Positions 16,534-25,069 of a DNA stretch of 64,000 nucleotides are shown piece after piece. The DNA comes from Caballeronia glathei (GTDB lineage: Bacteria > Pseudomonadota > Gammaproteobacteria > Burkholderiales > Burkholderiaceae): the NCBI RefSeq assembly GCF_000698595.1, contig NZ_JFHC01000031.1:28600-92599 (forward strand). The letters run 5' to 3'. The notes under the pieces were generated by a model that ran no database searches, was not told where the DNA came from, and saw only the letters and a list, made by a program, of their open reading frames with translations. Made by a program: the position numbers and the translations under genes. How positions within the stretch are numbered: the stretch's first letter is position 1; each line of letters begins with the position of its first letter.

Positions 16534-17406
16534 TCAGACGGCCGGGGCCTCTTCCTGCCCGGACGAATCGTCGGCCGGCCGTGTTGGGGTTTCCAGAATC
16601 GGCGTCGGCGGTGGCTCGTAGGGCGCGGGCTCCTCGGGCCATACAACGGCGAGCGGGAACGTCTCGCGGGCGATCGCGCGCTTAAGGGCGTCCTGATAGG
16701 CCGTCCATGCTTGGAGCGTGTAATACCCCTCGGCATCGAGCGCGCCGGCCACCAGAGCGTCGGCTTTGCCTTCGAGCATCACCTCGGCCTTCGCCATGCG
16801 AACGTCAAACTCGGCCATTGCCGGCGCACTGGCCTCGGCGAACGGGATCGGATCGCTCGGCCAGGTTACGGCGCCGGGGAACTCTTCGCGCTGAATGGCG
16901 CGCACCAGGTCGAGTTGATAGGCCGACCAGGCGCGAAAGAAATAGGCTTCTTCGATCGACAGCAAGCCGGCCGCGAGTGCGTCGGCCTTGCCCGCGTTCA
17001 TCGTGCGAGCGCGAGCCATGCGCATATCGAATTCGCCCATTGCCGCCGCGCGAACCTTTTGAGCGATCACGGCCGGATCGACTTGCCAGGCATCATCGCG
17101 CCAGGTGTATTCGTCCGACGGGCGCGGTGTTTCTGTCAAGCCGTTTTCAGCGGGCGCAGTGCCGGCGACGAGAATTTCGGCCGCTTCGCCGTTGCTCTGG
17201 CGGTACAGCATCCGGCCCCGATAGTCCGGCAAAAGCGTCCAGGCGCCATTGCGATAGAACGGCCAGGAAAGTGGCGTGCGCGCCGGCAGCTCGTCGGCGG
17301 TGCTGAATGCGGGAATGAGCCAGCGGTCGAGGTTGAGAGGGTCCGAGTCGGCAAGCCGGCTCGAAATGTATTCGCCGGTCGTGGCGTCGTATTGATGAAT
17401 CAGCAT
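16534..17406 (-). CDS. Tail fibre assembly (Tfa-like) protein with internally duplicated C-terminal module
   Basis: A 290-residue protein directly after the tail fibre gene, where P2-type phages carry the fibre chaperone (G/Tfa). The N-terminal part (YDATTGEYISSRLADSDPLN, then RDDAWQVDP) resembles Tfa-type proteins. Residues ~125-195 and ~200-270 are two related copies: MRMARARTMNAGKADALAAG / VRMAKAEVMLEGKADALVAG, then AYQLDLVRAIQREEFP / AYQDALKRAIARETFP, then VTWPSDPIPF / VVWPEEPAPY. Normal Tfa proteins have at most one such helical module. The C-terminus is Pro/Glu-rich. It probably helps trimerise or fold the fibre, with the fibre tip as partner. Start ATG at 17406, ten bases after the fibre stop. 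Confidence 0.75.
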   Translation of the reverse strand: MLIHQYDATTGEYISSRLADSDPLNLDRWLIPAFSTADELPARTPLSWPFYRNGAWTLLPDYRGRMLYRQSNGEAAEILVAGTAPAENGLTETPRPSDEYTWRDDAWQVDPAVIAQKVRAAAMGEFDMRMARARTMNAGKADALAAGLLSIEEAYFFRAWSAYQLDLVRAIQREEFPGAVTWPSDPIPFAEASAPAMAEFDVRMAKAEVMLEGKADALVAGALDAEGYYTLQAWTAYQDALKRAIARETFPLAVVWPEEPAPYEPPPTPILETPTRPADDSSGQEEAPAV

Positions 17407-17416
17407 GGTCGAGTCC

Positions 17417-18994
17417 TCAGTAAGCTCGGATCAGGGCAAGCAGGGCGATATTTCTCGGCCGTGCTTCGCCGCCGCCGTCGCCGTTGACGGTGATTCCATG
17501 AGTGTGAGTCCCAGCGCCGCCGATGCCGACGTTATGGCCGTGCGTGCCGGCGCCGTCCGTGTCGAAACCGTGGCCGTGCGCGCCGCTCCAGCTTGTGTAT
17601 GGATAGCGCGGCACGGTGTCGATCGAGAATTGCGAGCTAGCGCCGACGCCTCGGTCGCTGTCTACTACGTAAATCGGTACCGGTTGATCTAACACGTGCT
17701 GGTGATCGCCGATTGCATACGTGTTGCCGTGGTGCCCGTGCCAGCCTTGCGAATCGGTCCATGCGGTGTGCACATGATCGCCCACAGCCGCGGCGCTCGC
17801 CCCATGCGCGTGCCAGATGTTTTGTGAGCCTTGTGTGAAGCCGATGCCTCGGCTTGCATCGACGCCGCGCGCGTCGTCCCAACAGCGCAGGAATTCGCCG
17901 CGCAGCTCCGGGATTCGAAAGGTCGTCGCGCCGTTGCCGGTCGAGAAACAGCCCCACCAGCCCGCCGACCAATTCGCCTCAGCGACGATCGCGCCGCTCG
18001 CCTGGGCGTACGCCCACAGCGCCGGATAGTCGGCGCGATTCAATAACGCGCCGTTGCACTTGAGAAAGCCAGCGCGGGCGGTCGTGCGGGGCTCGAGCAC
18101 GATGCTTCCGACAGAGGCCGACGCGATCGCGGTGACGACAAACTCGGTCGTCGCGGCGCGCTTCGACGAATCGCCCGCCACCGGCGTTTGCGCCGTGATC
18201 GGGCCGGCGACTTGCAACAAGCCGATGCCGTCATCGTTCGCCGGGCCGACCAGCACGCGCCCGCTCGGCAGCGCACGGGCCGCAACGTTGTTGCCCGCGA
18301 CGATTGCGGCGATGCCGTCGGCCGCTTGCGAGCCGAGATAGGCGTGTCCGTCCGAGTAGAAATATGCGTTGGTCGCATCCGACCAGATATTCCCGCGCTT
18401 CGTGCCGGCGCCGAAACTCGAATTCTTCGCGGTGATCGGGCCGGTGAAATCGGCGCCCGTGAGCGCGGCGTATCGCATCGCGGCCGTCTTGGGCGTGACA
18501 GCGCGCAATGCGTCGGTGCCAGCGTTGACTTCGACTTGCGTCGCCAGCTCGATCACGCCCGGCACTTCGGTCGTCGCCGGCGGGTTCAGAAACGTCGCGT
18601 CGCCGAACGTGAGTGCTGCCGCGTCCATCGTCGCGAATTGAATGTCAACCGACAGCAGCAGCATTGCGGCTGGCGACTTTTCCATGATCGGCGTCGCTTG
18701 GCTGTAGACGCCGAGCAGCACATCGTTTTCGAGGTACAGGCCTAACCCGAACAGCGTGTACTGGTCGGACGTATCGTCCTGCATCGTCACATGCACCGTG
18801 TCGGGCGCGATGTTCTCGCCGCCGAACGTGGCGATGCGCTTGAGCTCATTCGGCAGCGTCGTCAGTCCGCGGTCGGTCGAGAATACCGCCGTGGCGAGGC
18901 CAATCCGGACGATCTTGTGTGCGTTCGTGCCGTCATTGCCGGGGGCAACGAGTGCCGCGCGGCCGGCGTCCGTTACGGTGATAAGGCTTCCCAT
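17417..18994 (-). CDS. Tail fibre protein (gpH-like) with His-rich tip
   Basis: A 525-residue receptor-binding fibre. The N-terminal ~150 residues (SLITVTDAGRAALVAP, then PNELKRIATFGGENIAPDTVHVT) form the baseplate-attachment domain of P2-type fibres. A phage collar-type segment follows (FLKCNGALLNRADYPALWAYA, then FRIPELRGEFLRCWDDARG, then GIGFTQGSQNIWHAHG). The tip is rich in HxH motifs (HAHG, HVH, HGHH, HQH, HGHG, HGHN, HTHG), which in T4 gp37 bind iron ions along the trimer axis. Host range is set here. Start ATG at 18994, two bases after the gpI stop. Confidence 0.88.
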   Translation of the reverse strand: MGSLITVTDAGRAALVAPGNDGTNAHKIVRIGLATAVFSTDRGLTTLPNELKRIATFGGENIAPDTVHVTMQDDTSDQYTLFGLGLYLENDVLLGVYSQATPIMEKSPAAMLLLSVDIQFATMDAAALTFGDATFLNPPATTEVPGVIELATQVEVNAGTDALRAVTPKTAAMRYAALTGADFTGPITAKNSSFGAGTKRGNIWSDATNAYFYSDGHAYLGSQAADGIAAIVAGNNVAARALPSGRVLVGPANDDGIGLLQVAGPITAQTPVAGDSSKRAATTEFVVTAIASASVGSIVLEPRTTARAGFLKCNGALLNRADYPALWAYAQASGAIVAEANWSAGWWGCFSTGNGATTFRIPELRGEFLRCWDDARGVDASRGIGFTQGSQNIWHAHGASAAAVGDHVHTAWTDSQGWHGHHGNTYAIGDHQHVLDQPVPIYVVDSDRGVGASSQFSIDTVPRYPYTSWSGAHGHGFDTDGAGTHGHNVGIGGAGTHTHGITVNGDGGGEARPRNIALLALIRAY

Positions 18995-18996
18995 GT

Positions 18997-19542
18997 TCAG
19001 ATATCCGAGAGTGATAGGCGGCGATACAAGGCCGGTCGCACCGCCGCCGCGACACGTTGCGAGCCCTGCATCGATAAACCTTGCGTGAACGTGTAATGCG
19101 CGCTCGCGCGCTTTGAACGCTCGATCTCCGCGATGATGTCGGCAACGTACTCAGCCGTCGGTGGCTGGCCCTCTCGGCCGCTTACTGTCATCACGATGTC
19201 AAACGTGCCGGGCGTCCCCGGAGGCTCCAACTCGAACCACTCACGAAGCGCCACGTTGCCGCCAAACGAGGAGACGACTTCCCTCACCGATGCGGCCGTG
19301 CCCCGCCTACGAGCGATCGGAATCGCGGCCTTCACGCGCGCACGCTTGACCTGCTCCGGCCAATATTCTTTCCAGGTATCGACGCCGAGGTGCCACGCAA
19401 GCCAAGGCAGCAGCGCGAGCGGTATCGCATCCGGATCCATCAGCGTCGTGATTGGAATCGGAACCTCATGCGTGCATGCATTCGTTGCTGCAAGCGCGCG
19501 TTCGAGCGGAGTCGCGTTGGCGGGCAGTAGGCTATTCGTCAT
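18997..19542 (-). CDS. I: Tail protein I (baseplate, gpI-like)
   Basis: A 181-residue P2 gpI homologue that connects baseplate and fibres. Family-type stretch: LLPWLAWHLGVDTWKEYWPEQVKRARVKAAIPIARRRGTAASVREVV. Start ATG at 19542. The gene overlaps the end of the gpJ gene by 11 bases and is followed directly by the fibre gene, the P2 order J-I-H. Confidence 0.93.
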   Translation of the reverse strand: MTNSLLPANATPLERALAATNACTHEVPIPITTLMDPDAIPLALLPWLAWHLGVDTWKEYWPEQVKRARVKAAIPIARRRGTAASVREVVSSFGGNVALREWFELEPPGTPGTFDIVMTVSGREGQPPTAEYVADIIAEIERSKRASAHYTFTQGLSMQGSQRVAAAVRPALYRRLSLSDI

Positions 19543-20416
19543 AGACGCCCCCGTCGATCAGCTCGATATGCGTGCAATACGCCGCCTGCTGCTTTGTCAC
19601 AGAGATCGCGTCAGCCGGGGTAAGAAGCACCACTTTTTGCACACCCGCGACGCGTATGGCGGCGTACAAGCCATCTTCCGTCACCTCCATCCCGAGCCTG
19701 TGCATATCGTCCGCATACTGCTGCGCACGCCTATTTGCCTCGGCAAGCGTCACCGAACGGTCCGGACCGGAAAAGAACTTGAGCGTCGCCCGAATTTCGT
19801 AGTGCACAATCTCAGCGCTCTGCACAGTGACTTTGTCGGTGAGCGGACGCACGTCGTCGGAGCGCAAGGCCTCGGTGACGATCCTGATGAGGTCATCGTC
19901 CGCGCTGCCGTCCCCTTCGCGCGACAGGATCGTGACCACGATCTCGCAAGGCGCAGGGCTGATCACCGAGGCCGAGAGCACGCGGCCATCAGCATTGCGT
20001 GCGTGCGATATATAGGCAACCTCGGGGCCCGCGACCGAATAGCCTTGCGGCGCAAGTTGCGTGCGTGCACGCAGATCGTCGTCCCGTTCCTTTACCTCTT
20101 CAACGTGGTTCTCCGGATCGGCCGGGGCAATTGTCAATCGTTGCACGCCAAAGAGCGCCGCGAGGTGCTCGAGATCGGAGCCGGTCGCAAAGGCGAGCAT
20201 CACGGCGCGACCGGCATCGTTCACCCGAGCGCGATAGCGCACTTCGCGGTAAGCCGCTAGCTCCAGCAGTTTCACCACGGGGTCAGACTTAAGGGCAGCG
20301 CTCCAGTCGGAATAGATGCCTTTAAAATTCATGAGCAGGTCCTGATAGATCTCTTCAAAGTCGAGGGTTTCGACCAGATCCGGAGGGTCAATTGCCGTCA
20401 AATCGATGGTCGTCAC
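19532..20416 (-). CDS. J: Baseplate assembly protein J (gpJ-like)
   Basis: A 294-residue P2 gpJ/Baseplate_J wedge protein. Seen: IDPPDLVETLDFEEIYQDLLMNFKGIY at the N-terminus, LLELAAYREVRYRARVNDAGRAVMLAFATGSDLEHLAALFGV, and the C-terminal VAGVQKVVLLTPADAISVTKQQAAYC. It forms the wedge ring with gpI and gpW. Start ATG at 20416, overlapping the gpW stop by four bases (ATGA type). Confidence 0.95.
   Translation of the reverse strand: MTTIDLTAIDPPDLVETLDFEEIYQDLLMNFKGIYSDWSAALKSDPVVKLLELAAYREVRYRARVNDAGRAVMLAFATGSDLEHLAALFGVQRLTIAPADPENHVEEVKERDDDLRARTQLAPQGYSVAGPEVAYISHARNADGRVLSASVISPAPCEIVVTILSREGDGSADDDLIRIVTEALRSDDVRPLTDKVTVQSAEIVHYEIRATLKFFSGPDRSVTLAEANRRAQQYADDMHRLGMEVTEDGLYAAIRVAGVQKVVLLTPADAISVTKQQAAYCTHIELIDGGVYDE
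19823..19835. repeat. Dispersed phage palindrome, one-mismatch copy
   Basis: Reads CACAGTGACTTTG inside the gpJ gene. It differs at one position from CAAAGTGACTTTG. Confidence 0.35.
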
Positions 20417-20757
20417 GTCGTCACCTCGAACACAATGGCATCACCCTCATACGTGCCCCGGACACAAAATGTCACCGTGCCGCCCACAATTGATACGACT
20501 GAAACGCGCGCGAGTCTGATGCGAGGTTCCCACCGCTCGATCGCGCGAGCGGCTTCGGCCTGCACAGTGGAAATCCATCCGCGCGTGACAGGCAAATCGA
20601 CCATTCTCGGAATATCGGAGCCGTACTCAGGCCGCTCGCGACGCGTGCCCTTTCGCGTCGACAGGATGTCGCCAATACTCTGGCGCAAATGATCGAGCCC
20701 GGTCAGCGGCGCACCCGTCATGCGGTTCATTCCAACCAGTGCTGCGCCGGCGCCCAT
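20413..20757 (-). CDS. W: Baseplate assembly protein W (gpW, GPW/gp25 family)
   Basis: A 114-residue baseplate wedge protein with the GPW/gp25 lysozyme-like fold. Seen: LDHLRQSIGDILSTRKGTRRERPEYGSDIPRMVDLPV and the C-terminal IRLARVSVVSIVGGTVTFCVRGTY. The ATG at 20757 is preferred over a TTG six bases upstream because GGAG lies seven bases before the ATG. It overlaps the gpJ start. Confidence 0.93.
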   Translation of the reverse strand: MGAGAALVGMNRMTGAPLTGLDHLRQSIGDILSTRKGTRRERPEYGSDIPRMVDLPVTRGWISTVQAEAARAIERWEPRIRLARVSVVSIVGGTVTFCVRGTYEGDAIVFEVTT

Positions 20758-20759
20758 GA

Positions 20760-20972
20760 TCAAACTCCGGCTGCAGTGCGCTCGAAGTCGCCGTGCCGCT
20801 CGAGCTGCTCGATGCGCTCCGCACTCGTCGCGACGATCAGGCTTTTCTCGACCGGTGCGGTGCTTCCGTCGGCAAAGACGAACGTGCGCGATTTGAACGC
20901 CTTGTCGCGAAACGTGACGGTTTGCTCGGCGGCGACGCGCGACGTGCTACTCACTTCGCTTTCTTTCGGCAT
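20760..20972 (-). CDS. Small hypothetical phage protein between V and W
   Basis: A 70-residue protein (MPKESEVSSTSRVAAEQTV...). The ATG at 20972 has GGAGG six bases upstream, a strong ribosome site, and the stop abuts the gpW start. No family recognised. It is mostly beta and polar (TVTFRDKAFKSRTFVFADGSTAPV) with a helical C-terminus. It is co-transcribed with the baseplate genes and may be a minor virion or assembly protein. Upstream frame to 21062 is not supported. Confidence 0.65.
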   Translation of the reverse strand: MPKESEVSSTSRVAAEQTVTFRDKAFKSRTFVFADGSTAPVEKSLIVATSAERIEQLERHGDFERTAAGV

Positions 20973-21105
20973 ATCCGACCTCCAAATAAAAAGGCCTCGC
21001 ACGGATGCAAAGGGCGGGCGCCTCGGCATCGCCGTGCCAACCCTCCCAGTAACCCTCCACAACCCGGAGCAGGAGCTTCACTGTGGAATCGTTCCAATCC
21101 ATACG

Positions 21106-21570
21106 ATGCCGTCCAATATTGAGAAATTCGACAATCTGACCGCGCGCGTATTTGCCTCGCTTTACGAGGCTTTTCCGGTCGAGAAATCACTACAACCCGC
21201 CGATTTCGACATCGGTGCGGAGGCCGCCTTCAACGACGCAGACGCGATCAACGCGCCACTATTGAAAGATGTTGAGTTTTTTGCGAGTACCGTCCGCTGG
21301 CTTGCATCAGCCGGATACCTGGAGTTCCGCACCGAAAGCAATCTGGGAACCTTTTACGACGCGACTCTCACTTCCAAAGGTCTGGAAGTGCTCAAGGCAG
21401 TGCCCGACTCTCTCAAAGATTCGTCCGGCCGCTCGGAGAAGACGCTGGGCGAGTATTTGACCGACTCCGTCAAGGCCGGTGCGGTTGAGGCGATGCGAAA
21501 AGGCGCAAGCTATGCGCTTTCGAGCGGCGCAGCGCTCGCTTGGAACGCAGTGCTTACAGCGGTTCGCTAG
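21106..21570 (+). CDS. Moron: hypothetical protein with winged-helix-like middle, opposite strand to the late genes
   Basis: A 154-residue protein on the plus strand inside the minus-strand tail operon. Start ATG at 21106; the longer open frame to 20689 runs through the end of gpW and is not supported. The middle (LLKDVEFFASTVRWLASAGYLEFRTES, then FYDATLTSKGLEVLKAVP) reads like a winged helix-turn-helix. The C-terminus has a short Ala/Ser-rich helix (MRKGASYALSSGAALAWNAVLTAVR). Its stop overlaps the gpV stop by 17 bases (convergent). An imperfect hairpin at 20999-21037 with AAAAA/TTTTT near 20986-20992 may end minus-strand transcripts before it. Being oppositely oriented, it is probably expressed in the lysogen. 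Function unknown. Confidence 0.65.
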   Translation: MPSNIEKFDNLTARVFASLYEAFPVEKSLQPADFDIGAEAAFNDADAINAPLLKDVEFFASTVRWLASAGYLEFRTESNLGTFYDATLTSKGLEVLKAVPDSLKDSSGRSEKTLGEYLTDSVKAGAVEAMRKGASYALSSGAALAWNAVLTAVR

Positions 21571-22231
21571 TGGGCGCACCGTCTCCCTGTTCTCGATGTG
21601 TGTGATGCATCAAAGAGACCCCGGCTGCAGTCACATCCTTCGAAAAATGCGCCTCGCCATCGATTTCCGAGGCTGGCCCACCCGCGCTATTGCTACCCGT
21701 CATACCGCCCTGGAACGTCAGGCGCTTCTGCGTCGTGCTGTCACCGGTGAAGGTGGAGTCCGGCGCATCGACAAGCAGTTTGGGCGTGGTCTGCGTGATG
21801 CCGGCCGTGGTCATCTCCATCTGCGTGTCACCGATGCGAAACACGATTCGCCCGCCCGCCGGCACGGAGAACACGTATTCGTGCGCATCGTGGTCGTAAT
21901 GCTCATGTGCGCCGTCCGGATAGTCGGTCACCGTCATGTTCGGCGCCTGGCCGTTCGCACCGCCATGCGTGTCGCTATAAAAGCCGGCCACGACGAAGGC
22001 GCCCGCCAGCGTGCCGGAGGGCGCGAGCACGACCGCCTGCTCGCCCACGGACGGCGGGCACCAGGTTCGCACCCGTCCGGCCGCAACCGTCTTCCACGGC
22101 AATAGCGCACTCACCCACTCTCCATTGCGCACCCTGCATCGCGGTGGATCGTATTGGACGCTATCGATGAAGCCGGCCTGCACGATGCTCGCTAGCAGGC
22201 GATCGATCTCGCCGATCTCGTAGTCGCTCAA
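21554..22231 (-). CDS. V: Baseplate assembly protein V / tail spike (gpV)
   Basis: A 225-residue P2 gpV homologue, the membrane-piercing spike at the end of the tube. Seen: an N-terminal helix then SVQYDPPRCRVRNGEWVSALLPWKT (OB-fold part), PPSVGEQAVVLAPSGTLAGAFVVAGFYSD, and a repetitive beta C-terminus. The metal-binding HxH-type end MHHTHREQGDG fits the iron-capped spike tip of gpV. The start codon is TTG at 22231: GGGAG lies seven bases upstream, and the TTG overlaps the upstream stop as TTGA. The 90 in-frame codons before it are Arg/Gly/Ala-rich shadow sequence of the neighbouring gene. Confidence 0.92.
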   Translation of the reverse strand: MSDYEIGEIDRLLASIVQAGFIDSVQYDPPRCRVRNGEWVSALLPWKTVAAGRVRTWCPPSVGEQAVVLAPSGTLAGAFVVAGFYSDTHGGANGQAPNMTVTDYPDGAHEHYDHDAHEYVFSVPAGGRIVFRIGDTQMEMTTAGITQTTPKLLVDAPDSTFTGDSTTQKRLTFQGGMTGSNSAGGPASEIDGEAHFSKDVTAAGVSLMHHTHREQGDGAPTSEPL

Positions 22232-22800
22232 GTTGAATCTCCCTCGCTCGCGCCGATGCCCTGCAGCGTGTCCTGCGGATCCTGCGCCGGATCCCAATAC
22301 GCCGACGCGTGCTCGCCACCGATCTCGGGCTCGACGCCCCACACCACTGCCGAGCCGCCCGGCGGGAACGGCGGCATCATGTCGCCCAGGTCGAACTCGT
22401 GCGTCCACTCGACCAGCCACACCAAATAGGTGTCCAGGTGCGGCCTGAACGGATCCTCGGCAATCTGCACGAGCTTCGCGGGCGTCACCGGCAATTCCCA
22501 CGTCTGCGCGTGAATAGCCTGCGCGATGCGTGCAGCCAGTTCGCGCACGCCCAGCTCCGCCTCGTCAGCCATCGGGTCCACGATCGCTCGCGCCTGAAAG
22601 CGGCCGATCAACGACGTCTGGCCGGTACCGGGATCATGCCCTGGCTCCATCTCCGACAGCTCGATCACGATGCACGGCGTCGGGATCTTGCGCCCGAGCT
22701 TCGGATACGCGTCGATGAAGTCCATCCCGGCGACCGCGTCGCGCAGGCCACCGACGATCGCGTCATGCAGTGTCTTGAGGTTATCGAGCACGTCGCGCAT
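22228..22800 (-). CDS. Phage tail completion / minor tail protein of unknown family
   Basis: A 190-residue protein between minor tail Z and gpV, a position where lambda-head/P2-tail phages carry a head-tail completion protein (Mu gp37-like or gpS-like). Seen: LHDAIVGGLRDAVAGMDFIDAYPKLGRKIPTPCIVIELSEMEPG and HLDTYLVWLVEWTHEFDLGD. The C-terminus is Pro/Gly/Asp-rich. Start ATG at 22800, overlapping the end of the Z gene by 20 bases. The role is inferred from position. Confidence 0.65.
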   Translation of the reverse strand: MRDVLDNLKTLHDAIVGGLRDAVAGMDFIDAYPKLGRKIPTPCIVIELSEMEPGHDPGTGQTSLIGRFQARAIVDPMADEAELGVRELAARIAQAIHAQTWELPVTPAKLVQIAEDPFRPHLDTYLVWLVEWTHEFDLGDMMPPFPPGGSAVVWGVEPEIGGEHASAYWDPAQDPQDTLQGIGASEGDST

Positions 22801-23326
22801 TCCCTATTGCTTTCTGAATTTCATAGTTCACCTCCTGCTTCAGGATCGTCATCAGCCGCGCCTCACACAGTTGCGCGGCCCGCCTGAACGCGGGGTCGCC
22901 GGACGTCGACCAGTCCACCGTCACCATCTCGAACGGCGTGCGGGCCTTGCCGGCCCGACGATAGAGCGGGCCGTCGGGCTTGGCCTGCGTCTGTCGCCAC
23001 GCCCCTTCGAAGGTCAATCGCCCGGCCCGCATACCCTTGCCGGTCTTGGTGATTGTCCCGATACGGTGAGCTTCTACGGGATTCAAGCCGAGCCAGACCT
23101 TGCCCGTGTCGGCCGACCGGAGAAAGAAATACAGGCGGCTCTTGATCACCTTCTGCGGGATCTTTGTCGCCGCCGATACCTCTTTACTGGTCTGGCTCTT
23201 GATCCAGGCGGCGGTCTTGCGAAGCGTGCGCCGCCACGCGGCCTGCATAGCGGCGGACGACAATCCGTCCAAAGCGGCCGTCACTTGCTTGATGTCGATC
23301 TCGACCTTGAGTCGGTCCATCGTCAC
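22781..23326 (-). CDS. Prophage minor tail protein Z-like
   Basis: A 181-residue protein of the minor tail Z family (lambda gpZ-type), which finishes the tail end that joins the head. Seen: AWRRTLRKTAAWIKSQTSKEVSAATKIPQKVIKSRLYFFLR and WLGLNPVEAHRIG, typical of the family. Start ATG at 23326, overlapping the upstream stop by four bases. Confidence 0.85.
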   Translation of the reverse strand: MTMDRLKVEIDIKQVTAALDGLSSAAMQAAWRRTLRKTAAWIKSQTSKEVSAATKIPQKVIKSRLYFFLRSADTGKVWLGLNPVEAHRIGTITKTGKGMRAGRLTFEGAWRQTQAKPDGPLYRRAGKARTPFEMVTVDWSTSGDPAFRRAAQLCEARLMTILKQEVNYEIQKAIGNARRAR

Positions 23327-23616
23327 CCCTTTAAAAGCAACACCGTCCAGCCGGTGCCGTCCGGCTGCAACTCGAAGACGGTGTACCGTTCCTCGCCGAC
23401 CTCAACGACGCTGCCTTCGCGCATGCGCACTGCGTCGCTGTCACGCACGCTCACCTGCGGATGATCGAGTTGCGTTCGCTGGTGGCCGAGGTCCGGACCG
23501 AGCCACGGCGCCGCGAACATGCCGGGCACGGGCACGCCGTCGACCTTGATGTCGTCGTCGGCCAGGTCCCGGACCACTGCCGCATCGAGATCCGCAACCA
23601 GGTCGCGGAATGCCAT
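23323..23616 (-). CDS. Head-tail attachment protein (gpFII-like)
   Basis: A 97-residue small beta protein right after the major capsid gene, the place of lambda gpFII. Seen: VVRDLADDDIKVDGVPVPGMFAAPW, then QVSVRDSDAVRMREGSVVEVGEERYTVFELQPDGTGWTVLLL. It should sit at the head-tail interface. Start ATG at 23616, ten bases after the capsid stop. Confidence 0.7.
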   Translation of the reverse strand: MAFRDLVADLDAAVVRDLADDDIKVDGVPVPGMFAAPWLGPDLGHQRTQLDHPQVSVRDSDAVRMREGSVVEVGEERYTVFELQPDGTGWTVLLLKG

Positions 23617-23626
23617 ACGTGACTCC

Positions 23627-24622
23627 TTACACGGTCAGCTTGATGACGGCTTTCGGTCGCGTACAGAGGTGAATCGGATTCGATTGCGCCTCGAGCTCCA
23701 CGCCCTTGTCGAAGTCCATCAGCTCTTGCTTGGCGTAGTACGGCAAGCCGGTCGTGTTGACCGCTTCCATGTAGTCCGCCGGCGCAAAGCGCGTGATGAA
23801 CAACTCCGGCACCCCTTCCGGCACCGCATACGCCTCGTTGTCAGCCACGTAACCGATGCCACCGACACGGCCGCGGTAACGCTCGAAGGTGCACCCGCCG
23901 AGATCGAACGCATCCCGCGTGTCACCGCGCAGCTGCGCGGCCAACGTCGAGTTCAAGTAAGTCTCTTTGACCGTCTTGAGCACGATGAGGAGGTTCCAGA
24001 AGTTGCGACCGCACAGCACGCGCACGCCCGTGAATGGGGTGTTGCCGAGCGCATCCTCGATCGCATCGAGCACTTGCGCGCACTTGCTACGGATCTCGGT
24101 GTTTGCCTGGTCGAGCTCGAAGTCGATCGTCGTGCGCTCGATCCCAAAGCGATCGAGCAGATCCTCGACGATGGTCTGGCCATCTGCGTCGAGAATCTGC
24201 CCCTTGATCGCGCCGATGCGGTGATACTCATGAGTCGCATCGAGCTGGCGACGCATCTTGCCGAGGCGCCGATTCACCACCGTCTGCACCGCCTCGAGCT
24301 CAGTTTCCGATCCGAAGGCGCGAAGGTTTTGGACCTCGTCGGCGCCGATGGTCGCGCGTTCGGGCAGGTGCACCGTATTGAACGGCAGCATGCTGCGCTT
24401 GCTGCCCTTGATGACCTGCGCGGGAACACCGCGGCGACCGGCCGGCACGAGTGCCAGCGTGTCACCGTCCTTCTCGATCTGGACGACGGTCGTGGTGATC
24501 CCCTGCTCGTCGAACAAGCCGAGGGCCGCCAGCCGGCTCGGCACATACGGCGTTTCGTTGATGGCAGCGCTGAGCGACGACAGCGAGAAGGCGTCGTCGT
24601 TAAAGAGGGCGATATCCGCCAT
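23627..24622 (-). CDS. Major capsid protein (lambda gpE-type)
   Basis: A 331-residue capsid subunit of the lambda gpE family (HK97 fold). Seen: SLSSLSAAINETPYVPSRLAALGLFDEQGITTTVVQIEKDGDTLALVP at the N-terminus, and LCGRNFWNLLIVLKTVKETYLN plus YRGRVGGIGYVADNEAYAVPEGVPELFITRFAPADY at the C-terminus. The ATG at 24622 is taken as start because homology begins there; 18 upstream codons are rejected. It follows the decoration protein gene, the lambda order D-E. Confidence 0.93.
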   Translation of the reverse strand: MADIALFNDDAFSLSSLSAAINETPYVPSRLAALGLFDEQGITTTVVQIEKDGDTLALVPAGRRGVPAQVIKGSKRSMLPFNTVHLPERATIGADEVQNLRAFGSETELEAVQTVVNRRLGKMRRQLDATHEYHRIGAIKGQILDADGQTIVEDLLDRFGIERTTIDFELDQANTEIRSKCAQVLDAIEDALGNTPFTGVRVLCGRNFWNLLIVLKTVKETYLNSTLAAQLRGDTRDAFDLGGCTFERYRGRVGGIGYVADNEAYAVPEGVPELFITRFAPADYMEAVNTTGLPYYAKQELMDFDKGVELEAQSNPIHLCTRPKAVIKLTV

Positions 24623-24692
24623 AGAAGCTCTCCTGGAGTTTAAAGCGAGCTCGCGCGGGGGCGAGACGTTGTGCAACGTGGGGCGTCAGGCG

Positions 24693-25040
24693 TTACGGAC
24701 GGACAATGACGAACTGCTCGGCCAGGTCATTGCGTGCGCCGGCATCGAACCCCGTCAGCAACGCTTCGGCGACTTCGGCGAGCCGCACGATCGCGACGGC
24801 CGGTCGGTCTGCGCTCGACGCCGCGAGCGGGCCGTAGAGTACGGCGCTCGCCACTTCGGCGCCGGTGTTCGCGGCGTTGTCGTAGGGCGCGTACTTACCG
24901 GTGCCGAGCGTGCCGAGGATCTGGCCGGCCGGCAGCGCATCGCCAGCTTCAACAATGATCGGCTCGCGCGAAATCCGGCCTTGGCCCTCGGACAGGAGAA
25001 ACTCGCCCGTCTGCACGCCTTGGGTATAGATAGTGGACAT
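24693..25040 (-). CDS. Head decoration protein (HDPD/gpD-type)
   Basis: A 115-residue protein of the lambda gpD-like decoration family, trimers of which stabilise the expanded capsid. Seen: GVQTGEFLLSEGQGRISREPIIVEAGDALPAGQILGTLGTGKY, the family-type core. Start ATG at 25040. It sits between the protease and capsid genes, as in lambda. Confidence 0.9.
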   Translation of the reverse strand: MSTIYTQGVQTGEFLLSEGQGRISREPIIVEAGDALPAGQILGTLGTGKYAPYDNAANTGAEVASAVLYGPLAASSADRPAVAIVRLAEVAEALLTGFDAGARNDLAEQFVIVRP

Positions 25041-25069
25041 ACAACTGCTCCTTTAAGGGATGGACCAAG

